Shown here piece by piece: positions 25,453 through 35,490 of a stretch of 64,000 nt of DNA. Numbering within the stretch: the first letter of the stretch is position 1; every line of letters starts with the position of its first letter. The position numbers and the translations under genes are program-made. The notes below the pieces were generated by a model that did not search any database, had not been told where the DNA came from, and was given only the letters and a program-made list of their open reading frames with translations. Origin of the DNA: Panorpa germanica (taxonomy: Eukaryota; Arthropoda; Insecta; Mecoptera; Panorpidae); NCBI GenBank assembly GCA_963678705.1, contig OY783209.1:12276001-12340000 (forward strand), given 5' to 3'.

Positions 25453-26606
25453 TAATTAATGGAAGGGGAAACAGGAAGTGGGTGTTTCAAAGTGAAGAAA
25501 CATTGTCCGTAGACAAATCATTGAGTTGAGGAAACTAAGGGTAGAGACTCAGGATGTCGGTATATGACAAACAATAGTAATATAATAATATCTATATGTA
25601 AGAATAAGTAAAACTAACTGAAACCGTTGAGAGAAAGTCCATTAGATGTTCATAAAATATTGTTATTGTACCCCAATAAAATAATTTAAACATGGCACCG
25701 CCACGGGTTTAACTCACACTCTAAGGGATTTTCATTAGTTCTTGTACATTATTATATTGCTAAAATCCTGGAAGTACGAGTATATCATAAAAATAGATAA
25801 ATGTTTCATGCCTGGTGCACAAATTAAAATACTGGCTTAAATATCTAAATGGTTTGGATATGCGTTTTATTGTTTATATAGGACGGGTTTTTCAATGCAA
25901 AATTGAGAGTGTTGTTTTATGACTGTATGAGACTGTAAATATTATGCAGTAATTTGGTTTATATTGCTCTGTTTATATTTATAACTAAGAAAATCCCATT
26001 ATTTAACATATTATTAAGCAACAAAAAAGGTTTAAATAAAATAAAGGGTTTTATTGTTTGTAAGGTTTTTATGAATGTGTTATGGTATATACAGGGGCGG
26101 CCTTAGCCATTACAATTCCCCGGGCGGCAGAAATTTGCGAGGCCCCGGGGTGGCAGATCTTTGTGAGGCACTTGTTCTTTGTATAATTTATGTAAATTAT
26201 AAGTAATTATTTTTGATAATAATTGACGAGAAATAAAATTTTATATTGGAAGATTTATAAAAGTTAATAAGCACAAAGACGACAAATATTAATGATAATA
26301 AACTAAGGTACATGAATGCCTTAAAAGATATACGCAGTGATTCTAGTTTAATTTGTAACTTCTTATGGAACAGTAATGAATTTGTGTACCTAAGTTGTTG
26401 CGCGAGAATACAAGGCCCCTACAAGAGCGAGGCCCCGGGCGGTTGCCTCCTAAGACCGCCACTGGGTATATATTTTAAACTAAGGTTATCTATGTCTATA
26501 CTTTTTACTAAACTTATGAATCACCAACTGAAATATTTCTTAGGCTTAGTCTAATTTACACTTGCATATTTATATTAGAAGGACAAAGACTAATTTATTT
26601 AAAAAT
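25453..26606. other. Central spacer of the mirror element
   Basis: Unique sequence between the two arms. Both arm genes start close to it and run away from it, so it should contain their divergent promoters. A hAT MITE occupies 26092-26464. No open frame of note. Confidence 0.6.
26092..26464 (+). mobile_element. hAT-type MITE, family D copy 1, perfect 8-bp duplication
   Basis: Starts CAGGGGCGGCCTTAGCC and ends TCCTAAGACCGCCACTG, whose reverse complement matches the start. GGTATATA flanks both sides (26084-26091 and 26465-26472). The GC-rich termini (GAGGCCCCGGG) contrast with an AT-rich core. Relatives are at 45737-46136 and 44296-45439. Eight-base duplication and CAG..CTG ends identify the hAT superfamily. 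Confidence 0.9.
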
Positions 26607-28460
26607 AACCCTATTCTCAAATATAGAAAGAGATGAAACTACAAAAAAATAGTTTAACAAAAATCCGTAGAATATAGCGCCAACGCTGACGACTTTGACG
26701 ACATTTGAATTTTGCATTCATTCTTTGTACAATCGTGTTAAAGACCTTGTCTAAAAAAAATTGTTTAATATCATGTCTTCCTTAATTTCAACTGCACCAC
26801 TTGTAATAAGTAGTTATTTTAAAAGTTTACAATCCAACGACAATGAATTGTTGAAGGCAGAGTGTAATATCTGTGCAACAAAATTGTTCAGCAATATCGA
26901 GTATTCAATAACAAATTGTTACAATCATTTGCGGGTAAGTTAGTTTAAATCAAGATACAACTCAGAAATTTTTTAGAACATTATTAATAGTAGTAAATTG
27001 TATTTTAGATAATGCATCCAGACTCTGTTTATAATTTAGAGGATGGAAATTTGAAATTTACTCCATTGAATCAGTGTAAAGCCGAGAATAATCGATCCGA
27101 AAATAATGAACTCGTAAGTAAAAGTATAAAAAAATATTTTTAAGTATAACAAAGTTTGTAAATAGAATTCAATACATCAAAGTACATTTATTTTCAATCT
27201 TCAAGTATTCTAGCTTTACTCTATATGGAGATAGCTATCTCGTGAGATATGGAAAACAACTTATCAAAAAAAAAGAAGTCGAACATAATGAAATCGACTT
27301 TGCGAAAAGTGAAAGAAAATCAGCAAACTTATTAGAGCATATAAGGAGATGTAGAGGAAATCCTTTATTAAAACAAAATGCTCTAATAATGATTGGAATA
27401 AACGACTTAATTAAAGTAAGTATAAAATAACATAGAACCTTACAATAGTACAATATAAAATACTCTCAAATTTGTTTTTAGGGAAAAGACCACCAAGCAT
27501 TTGGCAATAATATTAGAAGAATTGCAAACATATTAAGTCATAGCACGACCAAAGCAATATGGTTGACATTACCCACTCCGCAAATATGGGAAAATAATCC
27601 CGACAAAATAAAAATGTTGAACAAATATAATAGCAAAATTTGTACATTGCCAAAACACCGTAAGTTACGTTACTAATATACATGTATTGTAAGACATTTA
27701 ATTTAAAAAAAGATTCATTTCAGATCCTTATATTAAAGTTATTGATATTCGAGAAATATTTTTAAAAAATAACGAAGTAAACACACACCTCTTCGAACAG
27801 TAAGAACAACAAATTTATACTTAATAAAGAATTTAAATAAATACATAATACATTTGCTAAATATATACATTAAACCATTACAGATTTTACAACTGTAAAA
27901 AAGATCAATTGCACTGGAATCTGAAAGGAATGCTGAAAGTACATGAAGAAATTAAACAGTATGTTTGAAAAATTGATTTAATTTTTTCTTAATTCTATCA
28001 TTGTATTTCAATGGTGTTCGGAGAAAATAATCACTTTCTGCAAACTCTGTAAATATGCAAGCGATGAATTTGAGTTGGGGGAATTCTGATGTCTGCAGTT
28101 TTTTAATTAATATAGCTGTCTTCAATAAATTTGTATTTATTTAATTAGTTGTAATGTTACTAAGCTCCCTGCAAAATTTAAACCGTTTATTTTATTTTGT
28201 TTTCTGAGAAAGTCAACATTTGCCATGTGTGTTATAAACCCTTTTTGACCGATTCAAATATATGGTATTTTTACCATATTATTATTGTTATTTATGTTTT
28301 TTTATTTTTTTTCGTACACATTGTAAACTATTTATTTAAATAGAAGACATAATACACTTGCAAATATTAAATCCAACAAGTGTATAGACTTTTGCGCGAA
28401 TGTTAGTTGGACACCACTAGTACTGCTCATTTTTGAACTTTTCGCTAACTTCTGCGACGT
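26607..28460 (-). repeat. Right inverted arm (1854 bp)
   Basis: Reverse complement of the left arm. It carries about 71 bp (28157-28227) that the left arm lacks, bordered by ATG on both sides, so either a small deletion on the left or an insertion on the right. Confidence 0.88.
26773..27968 (+). CDS. BED zinc finger-SGNH/GDSL hydrolase, right-arm copy, 6 exons
   Basis: Predicted 271-residue protein from exons 26773-26934, 27009-27113, 27206-27415, 27482-27659, 27724-27799 and 27884-27968. Every junction is GT..AG (GTAAG donors) and in frame; the stop is TGA. The N-terminal finger is C31-x2-C34-x17-H52-x4-H57, split by intron 1, matching the BED-type pattern. The C-terminal part carries SGNH hydrolase blocks: YGDSYL with nucleophile S99, IGINDL (G153, N155) and DQLHW with D251 and H254. 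Such enzymes are esterases or lipases; the substrate here is unknown. ATG at 26773 is chosen as the first in-frame ATG before the finger; a TTG lies 12 bp upstream. SGNH domains are known in ORF1 of CR1-like LINEs. Pairing with a BED finger in a DNA element is unusual as far as I know. Confidence 0.85.
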
Positions 28461-28470
28461 TGTTTTGCGG
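28461..28470 (+). repeat. 10-bp target duplication, right copy
   Basis: TGTTTTGCGG, identical to 23663-23672. Confidence 0.8.
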
Positions 28471-30249
28471 TGTGTGTGTACGCATGTTAAAATCTGGTTC
28501 ATTTCGTGCTCTGAGCGGCGGCGTAATGATATGCAAAAGCGATCCACATAACTAACAGGGCATCAGAAACCTAAGGGTGCAGCTTACATTACATTACTAT
28601 GAGAGTGACCGAAACAGAAATATATTATGAAGAGACAAAGAGATCTGAAAATGAGATACAATCTTATCTAAAAACTTTCATGGAATAATAACATTATATT
28701 AATAAATATCTAATTTATTTAATTAATTTGTTAAAAGAACTTTTGAATTAAAATGTATATAAAGTACACAAAAACCACACCATTTTAGATACAGAAATAA
28801 TCACTTTATCTAATAAAATTTAAATGATTAGATTACCATTTATAGTCAATGAGATATAAGCGCCATACATCTTGCCATAACTTTTAAGGATAATTTAAAG
28901 ATGTGTCAAACAAATGTTAAAAATGCAAAGTAACAGGAGTAACAAAACACTATTTGCATATATCTGTTTGATGAATTAAATCGAATTATTGGGAGATAAG
29001 AAATATACAGGAGGAAAGGTAAAAACAAATGAAGTATCAGGATCTAATGAAATTCCTACTTATTATATGATTGTACTAAAAGATTATCAGAAGATCATTA
29101 AAGAAAACTGCAAGGAAATATTTAAAAATAATAGCTAAAAGCAAATTTGCAAATTTCATTAAATAGATTATTAGAGAAACATATTCAAAACATTATCTAA
29201 TACATTAATCATAGCATTATTACAATTTTAAGGAGTTAATATTATATTATTTTAAATACGGTGATAATTATTTTGAATTAATAGTCTACGTATACCATAG
29301 AATTTGTGAAGGCGAGTTATTTAATATGTAAAATTTCAGATAGAAAAATTTTTTTTCATTAAGCAAATATTTGATATTTTTAAAATGTAGGTTATATTAG
29401 CTAAGGGAAATGTTTACTTTCTATAAAAGCTTCCATTAAATCAGTGCTGATGTGTTTTAGATTGTGGCACTCCCAAGTATTGCCAGAGACGATCATTGGA
29501 GACAATATTTCACTATTTCGTAGATTGTCAGTTAAATTCACCAGCCCTACCTTGTACTCGCCCTTATCATGTGACCTTATTATATCTATTTATAAATTGA
29601 AATATCACGGGCATCATCTGACTTACAAAGTACCCTTAAACATTCAAGGCAAATAACATTATGTGTCGTATATTGGGGTTGGAGGGTGTCACGGGGTTGC
29701 GGGCTCGCGTGATGGGTTGTTCTTGCTATTTCATTTGTGGAATGAATGATGTACTTTTTCAAGGCTCAACGTCAGGTATTTTTACACCGAAGTATTAGAC
29801 CTACCCTGATAAAAGATTACCTTAGATTAAATTGCGAGCACACATATACATAAAAGCTTTTTTGCTGGGTGCTGGGTGCACACCCCTTTGACCGACCTGT
29901 GACCTCCATATTTAATGGTTTCTTTTTATGATTAAAATTGTACGAAAATATGACTTCATGAAACTACGTATTATGTGATGTTTACAAATAGAAGACCTAA
30001 TTGCGTCTAATTTAATTTTAATTAGAAAATTAATTAATTCTTAGAACCACACGATATGGAAAATGAATGAAGTTGTAATTGTGTGGACAGGTGAATCCAA
30101 TTTCAGAATTATTTTTGACTGTAATCAAATTGTAGGGTTATGCTTGCTTATTTAATATTACCAATAATTATTATAATAACCAAATTATATAATAACCAAA
30201 ACATTTAGTTGCTATTATTTTCGGTATTACGAAAGCTATTCGGAAAGTA
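28471..30249. other. Non-coding AT-rich stretch
   Basis: No gene recognised. The minus frame 28332-28547 crosses the right end of the mirror element and is probably chance. The frame 29444-29656 has no family features. Confidence 0.4.
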
Positions 30250-30550
30250 ACCGCCATTGTTGTTTAGCGCTAGTAGCTATAGAGGTATAAGAATGTGTAA
30301 GAGGCTGAATACTGCGATAAAGGTAAAGAGAGAGATAGCTGCCGAGTGTCCTCTGTGTCTCTTTCTAGCCGAACACTGCATCTGTTTGCTTACTTATCCC
30401 TACCTAACCACCAATCGACCAACACAGAACCAGTAGTTCGGTTAGAAAGAAACAGATAGGACACTCGGTAGGCTATCTCTCGTTTTGCATCTATCGCTTC
30501 CTCTTACACTCTGCCGCACTCTATTCTTATATCTCTATGCTAGAAGCAGT
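30250..30550. repeat. Foldback repeat (imperfect hairpin)
   Basis: The left arm (about 30268-30385: CGCTAGTAGCTATAGAGG..., AGAGAGAGATAGCTGCCGAG, TGTCTCTTTCTAGCCGAAC) is mirrored by the right arm (about 30430-30545: GTTCGGTTAGAAAGAAACAG, CACTCGGTAGGCTATCTCTC, ATCTCTATGCTAG). The two arms are separated by only ~45 bp. RNA from either strand could fold into a long stem. It is either a Foldback-like MITE or a hairpin RNA source. Confidence 0.7.
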
Positions 30551-30836
30551 GGGCCTGGGACCATCATTGTTATATCTACACAATCTGCTACTCAGTAAAT
30601 TGCTATGTATTGTTAAGCAAACACGTATTAGGACTAATTATTGTCGTTGATGATGTTAAATAACTAATTAAAACATTACTAATTAAAATGTAAATGAACG
30701 TATGAGGTTCTAAGAGAACTAAGCTTAGGAAACTATCGAATTGGCATCCATTTTCAATAGTTTTTCCACATGGTGTACATACTCGTATATACGTTTTCGT
30801 TATTTCAGCGGATATTTAATTTTAGAAGACATTAAA

Positions 30837-30840
30837 GCAT
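30837..30840 (+). repeat. 4-bp target duplication of LTR element, left
   Basis: GCAT before the 5' LTR. The same four bases follow the 3' LTR at 36312-36315. Confidence 0.75.
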
Positions 30841-31661
30841 TGTTGTAAGTACGCATAAGTCGTACTTATCCTTCCTATTTTTAATATAAATGTTATTTAT
30901 TTTATAAGAATTATATTATGTTATCTTTAATTTTAGTATTAATATTGTAATAAATAATTATTTGTATTTAGCGCTTGTAAACATTGACTCTGGTCTGTGG
31001 AGATTTTATATTATTTTAATGCTGGTAACTCAGTATTGGCACATTGTGATGTGAAATAAATCATTATATATTAATCTGCACGCTAGTCAGAAAGTCAGTC
31101 TTCTCCTGAGTCTCAACCAAGTGTTTACTAATTGTACTTCGTTCGTACAATACTCCAATTGTAACATCTAAGTATTCAATAGTGAGCACATTTTAACTAT
31201 TAATCAAATTATAACACTAGAATTACATTTTGTTTTATATCTGGCATCTTTATTAATCCAATAAAATACTATTGTAATTAAGTAAGCAGATATAATATTA
31301 CAACGAATAAATGATATATTTTAATAAAAGTGTTTGTATTAATAGTATTTAAAAGATACTAATTGTTCAACCGTCGTATGTTGCAACGAGGTTATACTTT
31401 AGGCCGCTCAAGTATTCTCAAATTGCAACAATACACCGTCAAACAAGAATCCTATTAATCATCTTAAAAGAGTTAATTCTTATCAACGTGAGTAATTCAA
31501 GAAGGTGGATGATCGTCAAACTGAAGAATCTACTTCCAGAAACTAGCAACACTGCGTGATGTATTAGCAAGCTGAGTAATCTCCTTCTAGAACGAGCATC
31601 AGACCTCTTTTTACAACATTGATGTCAGGTGTAACATCCGCCTTCGAATATACTTACAACA
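30841..31661 (+). repeat. 5' LTR, 821 bp
   Basis: Begins TGTTGTAAGTACGCATAAGT and ends TTCGAATATACTTACAACA. By eye it is identical throughout to 35491-36311. AT-rich, with several AATAAA-like signals. Confidence 0.95.
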
Positions 31662-31663
31662 AA

Positions 31664-31681
31664 TGGTGTCAGGTGTGGGGT
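31664..31681 (+). other. Candidate primer-binding site
   Basis: TGGTGTCAGGTGTGGGGT starts two bases after the 5' LTR. It begins TGG, as expected for pairing with a tRNA 3' CCA end. I could not assign the tRNA. Confidence 0.5.
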
Positions 31682-32089
31682 CTCGAAGAGATATTCCTAC
31701 ACATAAATATCCAAGAGGTACGCCCAAAATTTTTTCTATATATTCTACACCTGGATGCAGATCAATTAATCTGGATGCCACTACGCCGATGGATTATTTC
31801 TAAAATTGCCGAAGAGTACGAGCTAGAACGTCGTTTCATCTGTATTTCACATAATTTTCTACAAGTCCGGTGGATGCAAAACTACAGCCCGCTGAACCAG
31901 AAAAAAAAGAAATCTTTTGCCCCCAGCGAATGGATGGATGCTTCTAGAACACATGGAATAATCTAAATCGATGTTAATCGTTTCCAGAACACTGCACACA
32001 GCTGTACATAGATCAAAATCGAAAGAATTTTTTTTAAGTATAATAAGACAGTATCTTTCTTTTTGTATATAATTATTATTATAAATTGA

Positions 32090-32365
32090 TAATTGTATTT
32101 TTTTTATTAATAGCATTATTTTTAACGAGGCTATCATTTTTTTTTAGTATTATATTCAGTACTTTTGAATATTTACTATAATCCAAGCATTTTTTTAGTA
32201 GCAACGTTGTTAATGAGGCTATTGATATTTTTTTTTAGTATTATATTCAATACTTTTGAATATTTGCTATAATCCAAGTATTTTTTTGTAGCATCCTTGT
32301 CCATCATTGAAGCTATTAATTTTTTTATAGTATTATATCCAATACTTTTGCATATTTACTATAAT
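32090..32365 (+). repeat. Leader tandem repeats, three ~92-bp units
   Basis: Three diverged units each contain a T-run, AGTATTATATTCAATACTTT, GAATATTTACTATAATCCAAG (or close variants) and a GAGGCTATT-like segment. They lie in the untranslated leader between the primer-binding site and gag. Confidence 0.75.
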
Positions 32366-32675
32366 ATTTTTTATAATTGTTTCCGCAATTATACTAATTT
32401 ATGTTAATATTTTTTTAGAACAACATCTTTTTTTGAACGAGAGGGAATTTTGAAAAGGAGAACTAAAGAGCTGAAGCAGTTAGATAGCAGTCTGTTCAAT
32501 CAGAGAGACTACCTTCCTGTTACAACTGCGGTGTCTGAGCCCCATCGGAAATTTCCTGTGAGTTACTGTTTTCGCTAACAATTTTTCCTTGTCAGAATCC
32601 TATTTTTCGGAGAGTCGTTTATTGGTACAAAATAATCTTTAGTCTGTATATTATATATAACTTTAATTAAGTACA

Positions 32676-35159
32676 ATGGCACCGAACGTTCATTCCCTCA
32701 CATTAGTTGAGAATACAATCAATCTAATCAATGAGTTTTCAAAAAATTTAGAAGTCCAATCAACATCCTTAACAATAGTTGAATTAAAAATCAAAAACTT
32801 AGATAAAGCTTGGGTTAAATATAGTAGTATCGTAGAAGCACTGCTTCCAATTCTAAAAAATGAAGAAGCTACGGCTATCGTTAGTAAGTCTATGGAAGTT
32901 GAAAGTATTTATGACGACACTCTTATTTCCTTGTTGAATTATAAGCAAACATTTGAGGATAATACACATATTGTGGATGACTCAAAAAGCATAGATTCAA
33001 TAAAAAATTTAAACTTAAGTCCAATGCAACTAACCGTTTTTGATGGAGAATATACTAATTGGCAAAGTTTCATGGAATTATTTACAAATTTAATTCGTAA
33101 TAATAGTAAGTTATCAAGCATTGAAAAAATGCACTATTTAAAATTAAATTTGACAGGAGAACCACTCAAACTCATAAAGAATTATCCTTTAACAAACGAT
33201 AATTATGAAATTGTTTGGAACATCCTTTGTAAACGTTATGATAACAAGGTAGCACTTATTGAAACCTATTTAAACAATTTAATAAACTACAATGTTATAC
33301 GTTTAGAATCAGAAACTAATATCAAAAATTTTTTAGACGAAATTAATGAATCGATTAGAGCATTAACCGAGTTGGCAATATATTCTAATCATTCAGATTT
33401 TATTTTTATACATTTTTTAAAGACCAAGTTAGATTTTAACACATTAAAGGAATGGGAAAACAGAAATACTTCTGAATTACCAACCCTAAATGATTTTACG
33501 AATTTTCTTGAAACACGGTGGCGCACTCTAGAAAGAAGAAGGCATGTTGAATTTAAAACAGATTCAAGTCATTCTATTTCTAGTAGTGAACCAGTTTCAA
33601 GTGAACAATTTGCTAACGAAGTCGAAACAAAATTTAAAACTTTTTTTTGTAACTATTGTAAAAAAAATGGTCATTTAGAGAAATATTGTTTTATCAAGAA
33701 GGAAAATGCGGATACGGTATATCCTGTCGCGCAAATTAATATTTGTAGGAGAGATACGGTATTTTCAAAACCTTCTGTTTATTGTAAAAGATCGAGACAT
33801 CTTGAATCTGATAGTCCTCAAGTATCTTTTACTAAAAATACAAAACAAAATTCACGTTCTTTTTATAATCACCATTTACGTAAATTTAATAGTTTAAATA
33901 AAAATATTGAGATTAAAGAAATACAAAATACCAATGATATAACAAATTTTAACTGTAACAATGAAAATGTTATTGACAAGCAAACAGCTGACACTGTTCA
34001 ATTCAGAATAGTCGCAGCCAAAGCAAAGACTGTATCATTTTTATTGGACACTGGTTCTCAAATTTCTTTAATTAAACAAAATATTTTAAAAAATAATATC
34101 AAAATAGATAGTACATCTAAAGTGTTATTAAAGGGAATCTCTGAAGGCACGCCTTATACTTTAGGTTCACTAAAAACTTCTATAATTTTAGATAGTTCTA
34201 GGTCGAAACATACTTTTCAGGTTGTGTCAGAGGATTTCCCCATTAAGCATGATGGAATCATAGGTTTAGATATTTTACGTACATTTAAAGCAGTAATTAA
34301 TTTGGAAACAAACAGCGTACAATTCTCACAACATGGCAAAATATTTGAATTCCCATTATTGAACATAAACAGTATTATCATAGTTCCAGCACGTACTAGG
34401 AAATTAATTCCTATGTCGGGTTCTACGGTAGGAGTTTGTGTAGCCAAGGAATTGCTACCTGAAGTTTTTTTAGCCAACGCATTAATTAATCCTATTAATA
34501 ATACTTTTTATATATCAATAACTAATTCCTCAGCAAAAGATGTAATACTTGACAATTTTAAACCAGATATTATTCCAATAAATAAATTTAATTTTTACCA
34601 TTTTTTGAAAAGAAATCCTAACGATCCTAAAAGATCCTTACGACATCTTTTATTTAATAATATAGATTTTTCAAATGTTAATTCAAAATACTTAACAGAT
34701 TTAATGGAAATCTGTAATAATTTTAATAACATATTTTTTTTCCCGGTAGATAAGTTATCTTGTGCGAGTGCACTGAGTAACTCACCTAACCCTGTAAACA
34801 TTAAGCCGCATAGATTATCTCATGCGCATAAAGAAATTGTTGAGAAGCATATTCAAGAACTGTTGGCTAACAACATTATTGAAAAATGCGACTCACAGTT
34901 TAACGCACCTCTGTTAATGGTACCTAAAAAAGCAGATGTGTCGGGGAACAAACAATTTTGCGTTGTAATCGACTATCGTAAACTTAATGAACAGACGACA
35001 AGTGATGTTTATACTTTGCCTCTCGTACTTGACATACTAGACCAACTTAGTGGTGCAAAATATTCTTCTACGATTGATTTAGCTACAAATAAATTTACTA
35101 GTAATAAACCAAAATTTAAATTAAATTTTGATAGAAGGGTCAATTTTTTTTTCACCTAG
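32676..35159 (+). CDS. Gag-protease-RT polyprotein, truncated, LTR retrotransposon
   Basis: One frame of 827 codons. Residues ~115-260 resemble the DUF1759 gag region of BEL/Pao elements (LSPMQLTVFDGEYTNWQSF). A CCHC knuckle follows at 325-338 (CNYC...GHLEKYC), with a second, degenerate Cys/His patch after it. An aspartic protease follows, with active site LLDTGSQISLI (D458-T459-G460). From ~710 a reverse transcriptase begins (HKEIVEKHIQELLANNIIEK, VIDYRKLNEQT, TIDLAT) that resembles Ty3/gypsy rather than BEL/Pao. The frame leaves homology at ~805, before the YxDD catalytic motif, and stops after a short unrelated tail. RNase H and integrase are absent. The ATG at 32676 is the first in this frame and sits well after the leader repeats. 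Confidence 0.9.
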   Translation: MAPNVHSLTLVENTINLINEFSKNLEVQSTSLTIVELKIKNLDKAWVKYSSIVEALLPILKNEEATAIVSKSMEVESIYDDTLISLLNYKQTFEDNTHIVDDSKSIDSIKNLNLSPMQLTVFDGEYTNWQSFMELFTNLIRNNSKLSSIEKMHYLKLNLTGEPLKLIKNYPLTNDNYEIVWNILCKRYDNKVALIETYLNNLINYNVIRLESETNIKNFLDEINESIRALTELAIYSNHSDFIFIHFLKTKLDFNTLKEWENRNTSELPTLNDFTNFLETRWRTLERRRHVEFKTDSSHSISSSEPVSSEQFANEVETKFKTFFCNYCKKNGHLEKYCFIKKENADTVYPVAQINICRRDTVFSKPSVYCKRSRHLESDSPQVSFTKNTKQNSRSFYNHHLRKFNSLNKNIEIKEIQNTNDITNFNCNNENVIDKQTADTVQFRIVAAKAKTVSFLLDTGSQISLIKQNILKNNIKIDSTSKVLLKGISEGTPYTLGSLKTSIILDSSRSKHTFQVVSEDFPIKHDGIIGLDILRTFKAVINLETNSVQFSQHGKIFEFPLLNINSIIIVPARTRKLIPMSGSTVGVCVAKELLPEVFLANALINPINNTFYISITNSSAKDVILDNFKPDIIPINKFNFYHFLKRNPNDPKRSLRHLLFNNIDFSNVNSKYLTDLMEICNNFNNIFFFPVDKLSCASALSNSPNPVNIKPHRLSHAHKEIVEKHIQELLANNIIEKCDSQFNAPLLMVPKKADVSGNKQFCVVIDYRKLNEQTTSDVYTLPLVLDILDQLSGAKYSSTIDLATNKFTSNKPKFKLNFDRRVNFFFT

Positions 35160-35490
35160 AAAGTATACGGTAGTTAATAGGAATAGATTGAAGAGATTTT
35201 GTACCAATGAATAAAACCTTGACGAATAAGATGGATTTTGTCAGGGATGATTGTTTTGTGAAGCAGTGTTAACTCTATACGATGGGATCAGAATCGTTGT
35301 CGACACTTTGCTTCTCTTTTTGTTTTTTTTTCCAGAATTGTAACTCGTATATTTTGTTTTTATACGTGTCCCTTTTTTTTTGGAAGGGGGTGTTGCGATA
35401 GTACGACATCGTCCTATCTTCCTTTTTCTTTTTCTTGGAAAGAAACGCATATGTTTGTTTAATATGCGTTCCTTTTCTAGGGTTGAAGGG
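35160..35490 (+). other. 3' internal remnant of LTR element with purine tract
   Basis: Non-coding remainder between the deleted pol and the 3' LTR. GGTTGAAGGG directly precedes the 3' LTR and may be the polypurine tract. An earlier GGAAGGGGG followed by TGTTGCGATAGTACGACATC (35382-35410) resembles a second tract plus LTR start. Confidence 0.55.

Larger units (their letters stand above)
23673..28460. mobile_element. Mirror-image (Foldback/Mutator-like) element with two BED-SGNH genes
   Basis: Two inverted arms, 23673-25452 and 26607-28460, read as near-identical reverse complements. They enclose a 1154-bp spacer. The outer ends are ACGTCGCTGAAGTTAGCG and, on the other strand, ACGTCGCAGAAGTTAGCG. 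A perfect 10-bp direct repeat flanks them. Each arm carries a complete six-exon gene read outward from the spacer. No transposase, integrase or reverse transcriptase is visible. Very long inverted repeats and a duplication of 9-11 bp are known for Mutator-like and Foldback elements; assignment to that group is inference. The right arm is longer, mainly through ~71 extra bp at 28157-28227. Confidence 0.85.

Noticed and set aside
28332-28547. 71-codon minus-strand frame at the right end of the mirror element
   Set aside because: Its first half lies in flanking DNA outside the element; only the last 32 codons are shared by both ends.
31619-31966. 115-codon open frame crossing the 5' LTR border
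   Set aside because: It starts inside the LTR and runs through the primer-binding site; no domain seen. Likely chance.
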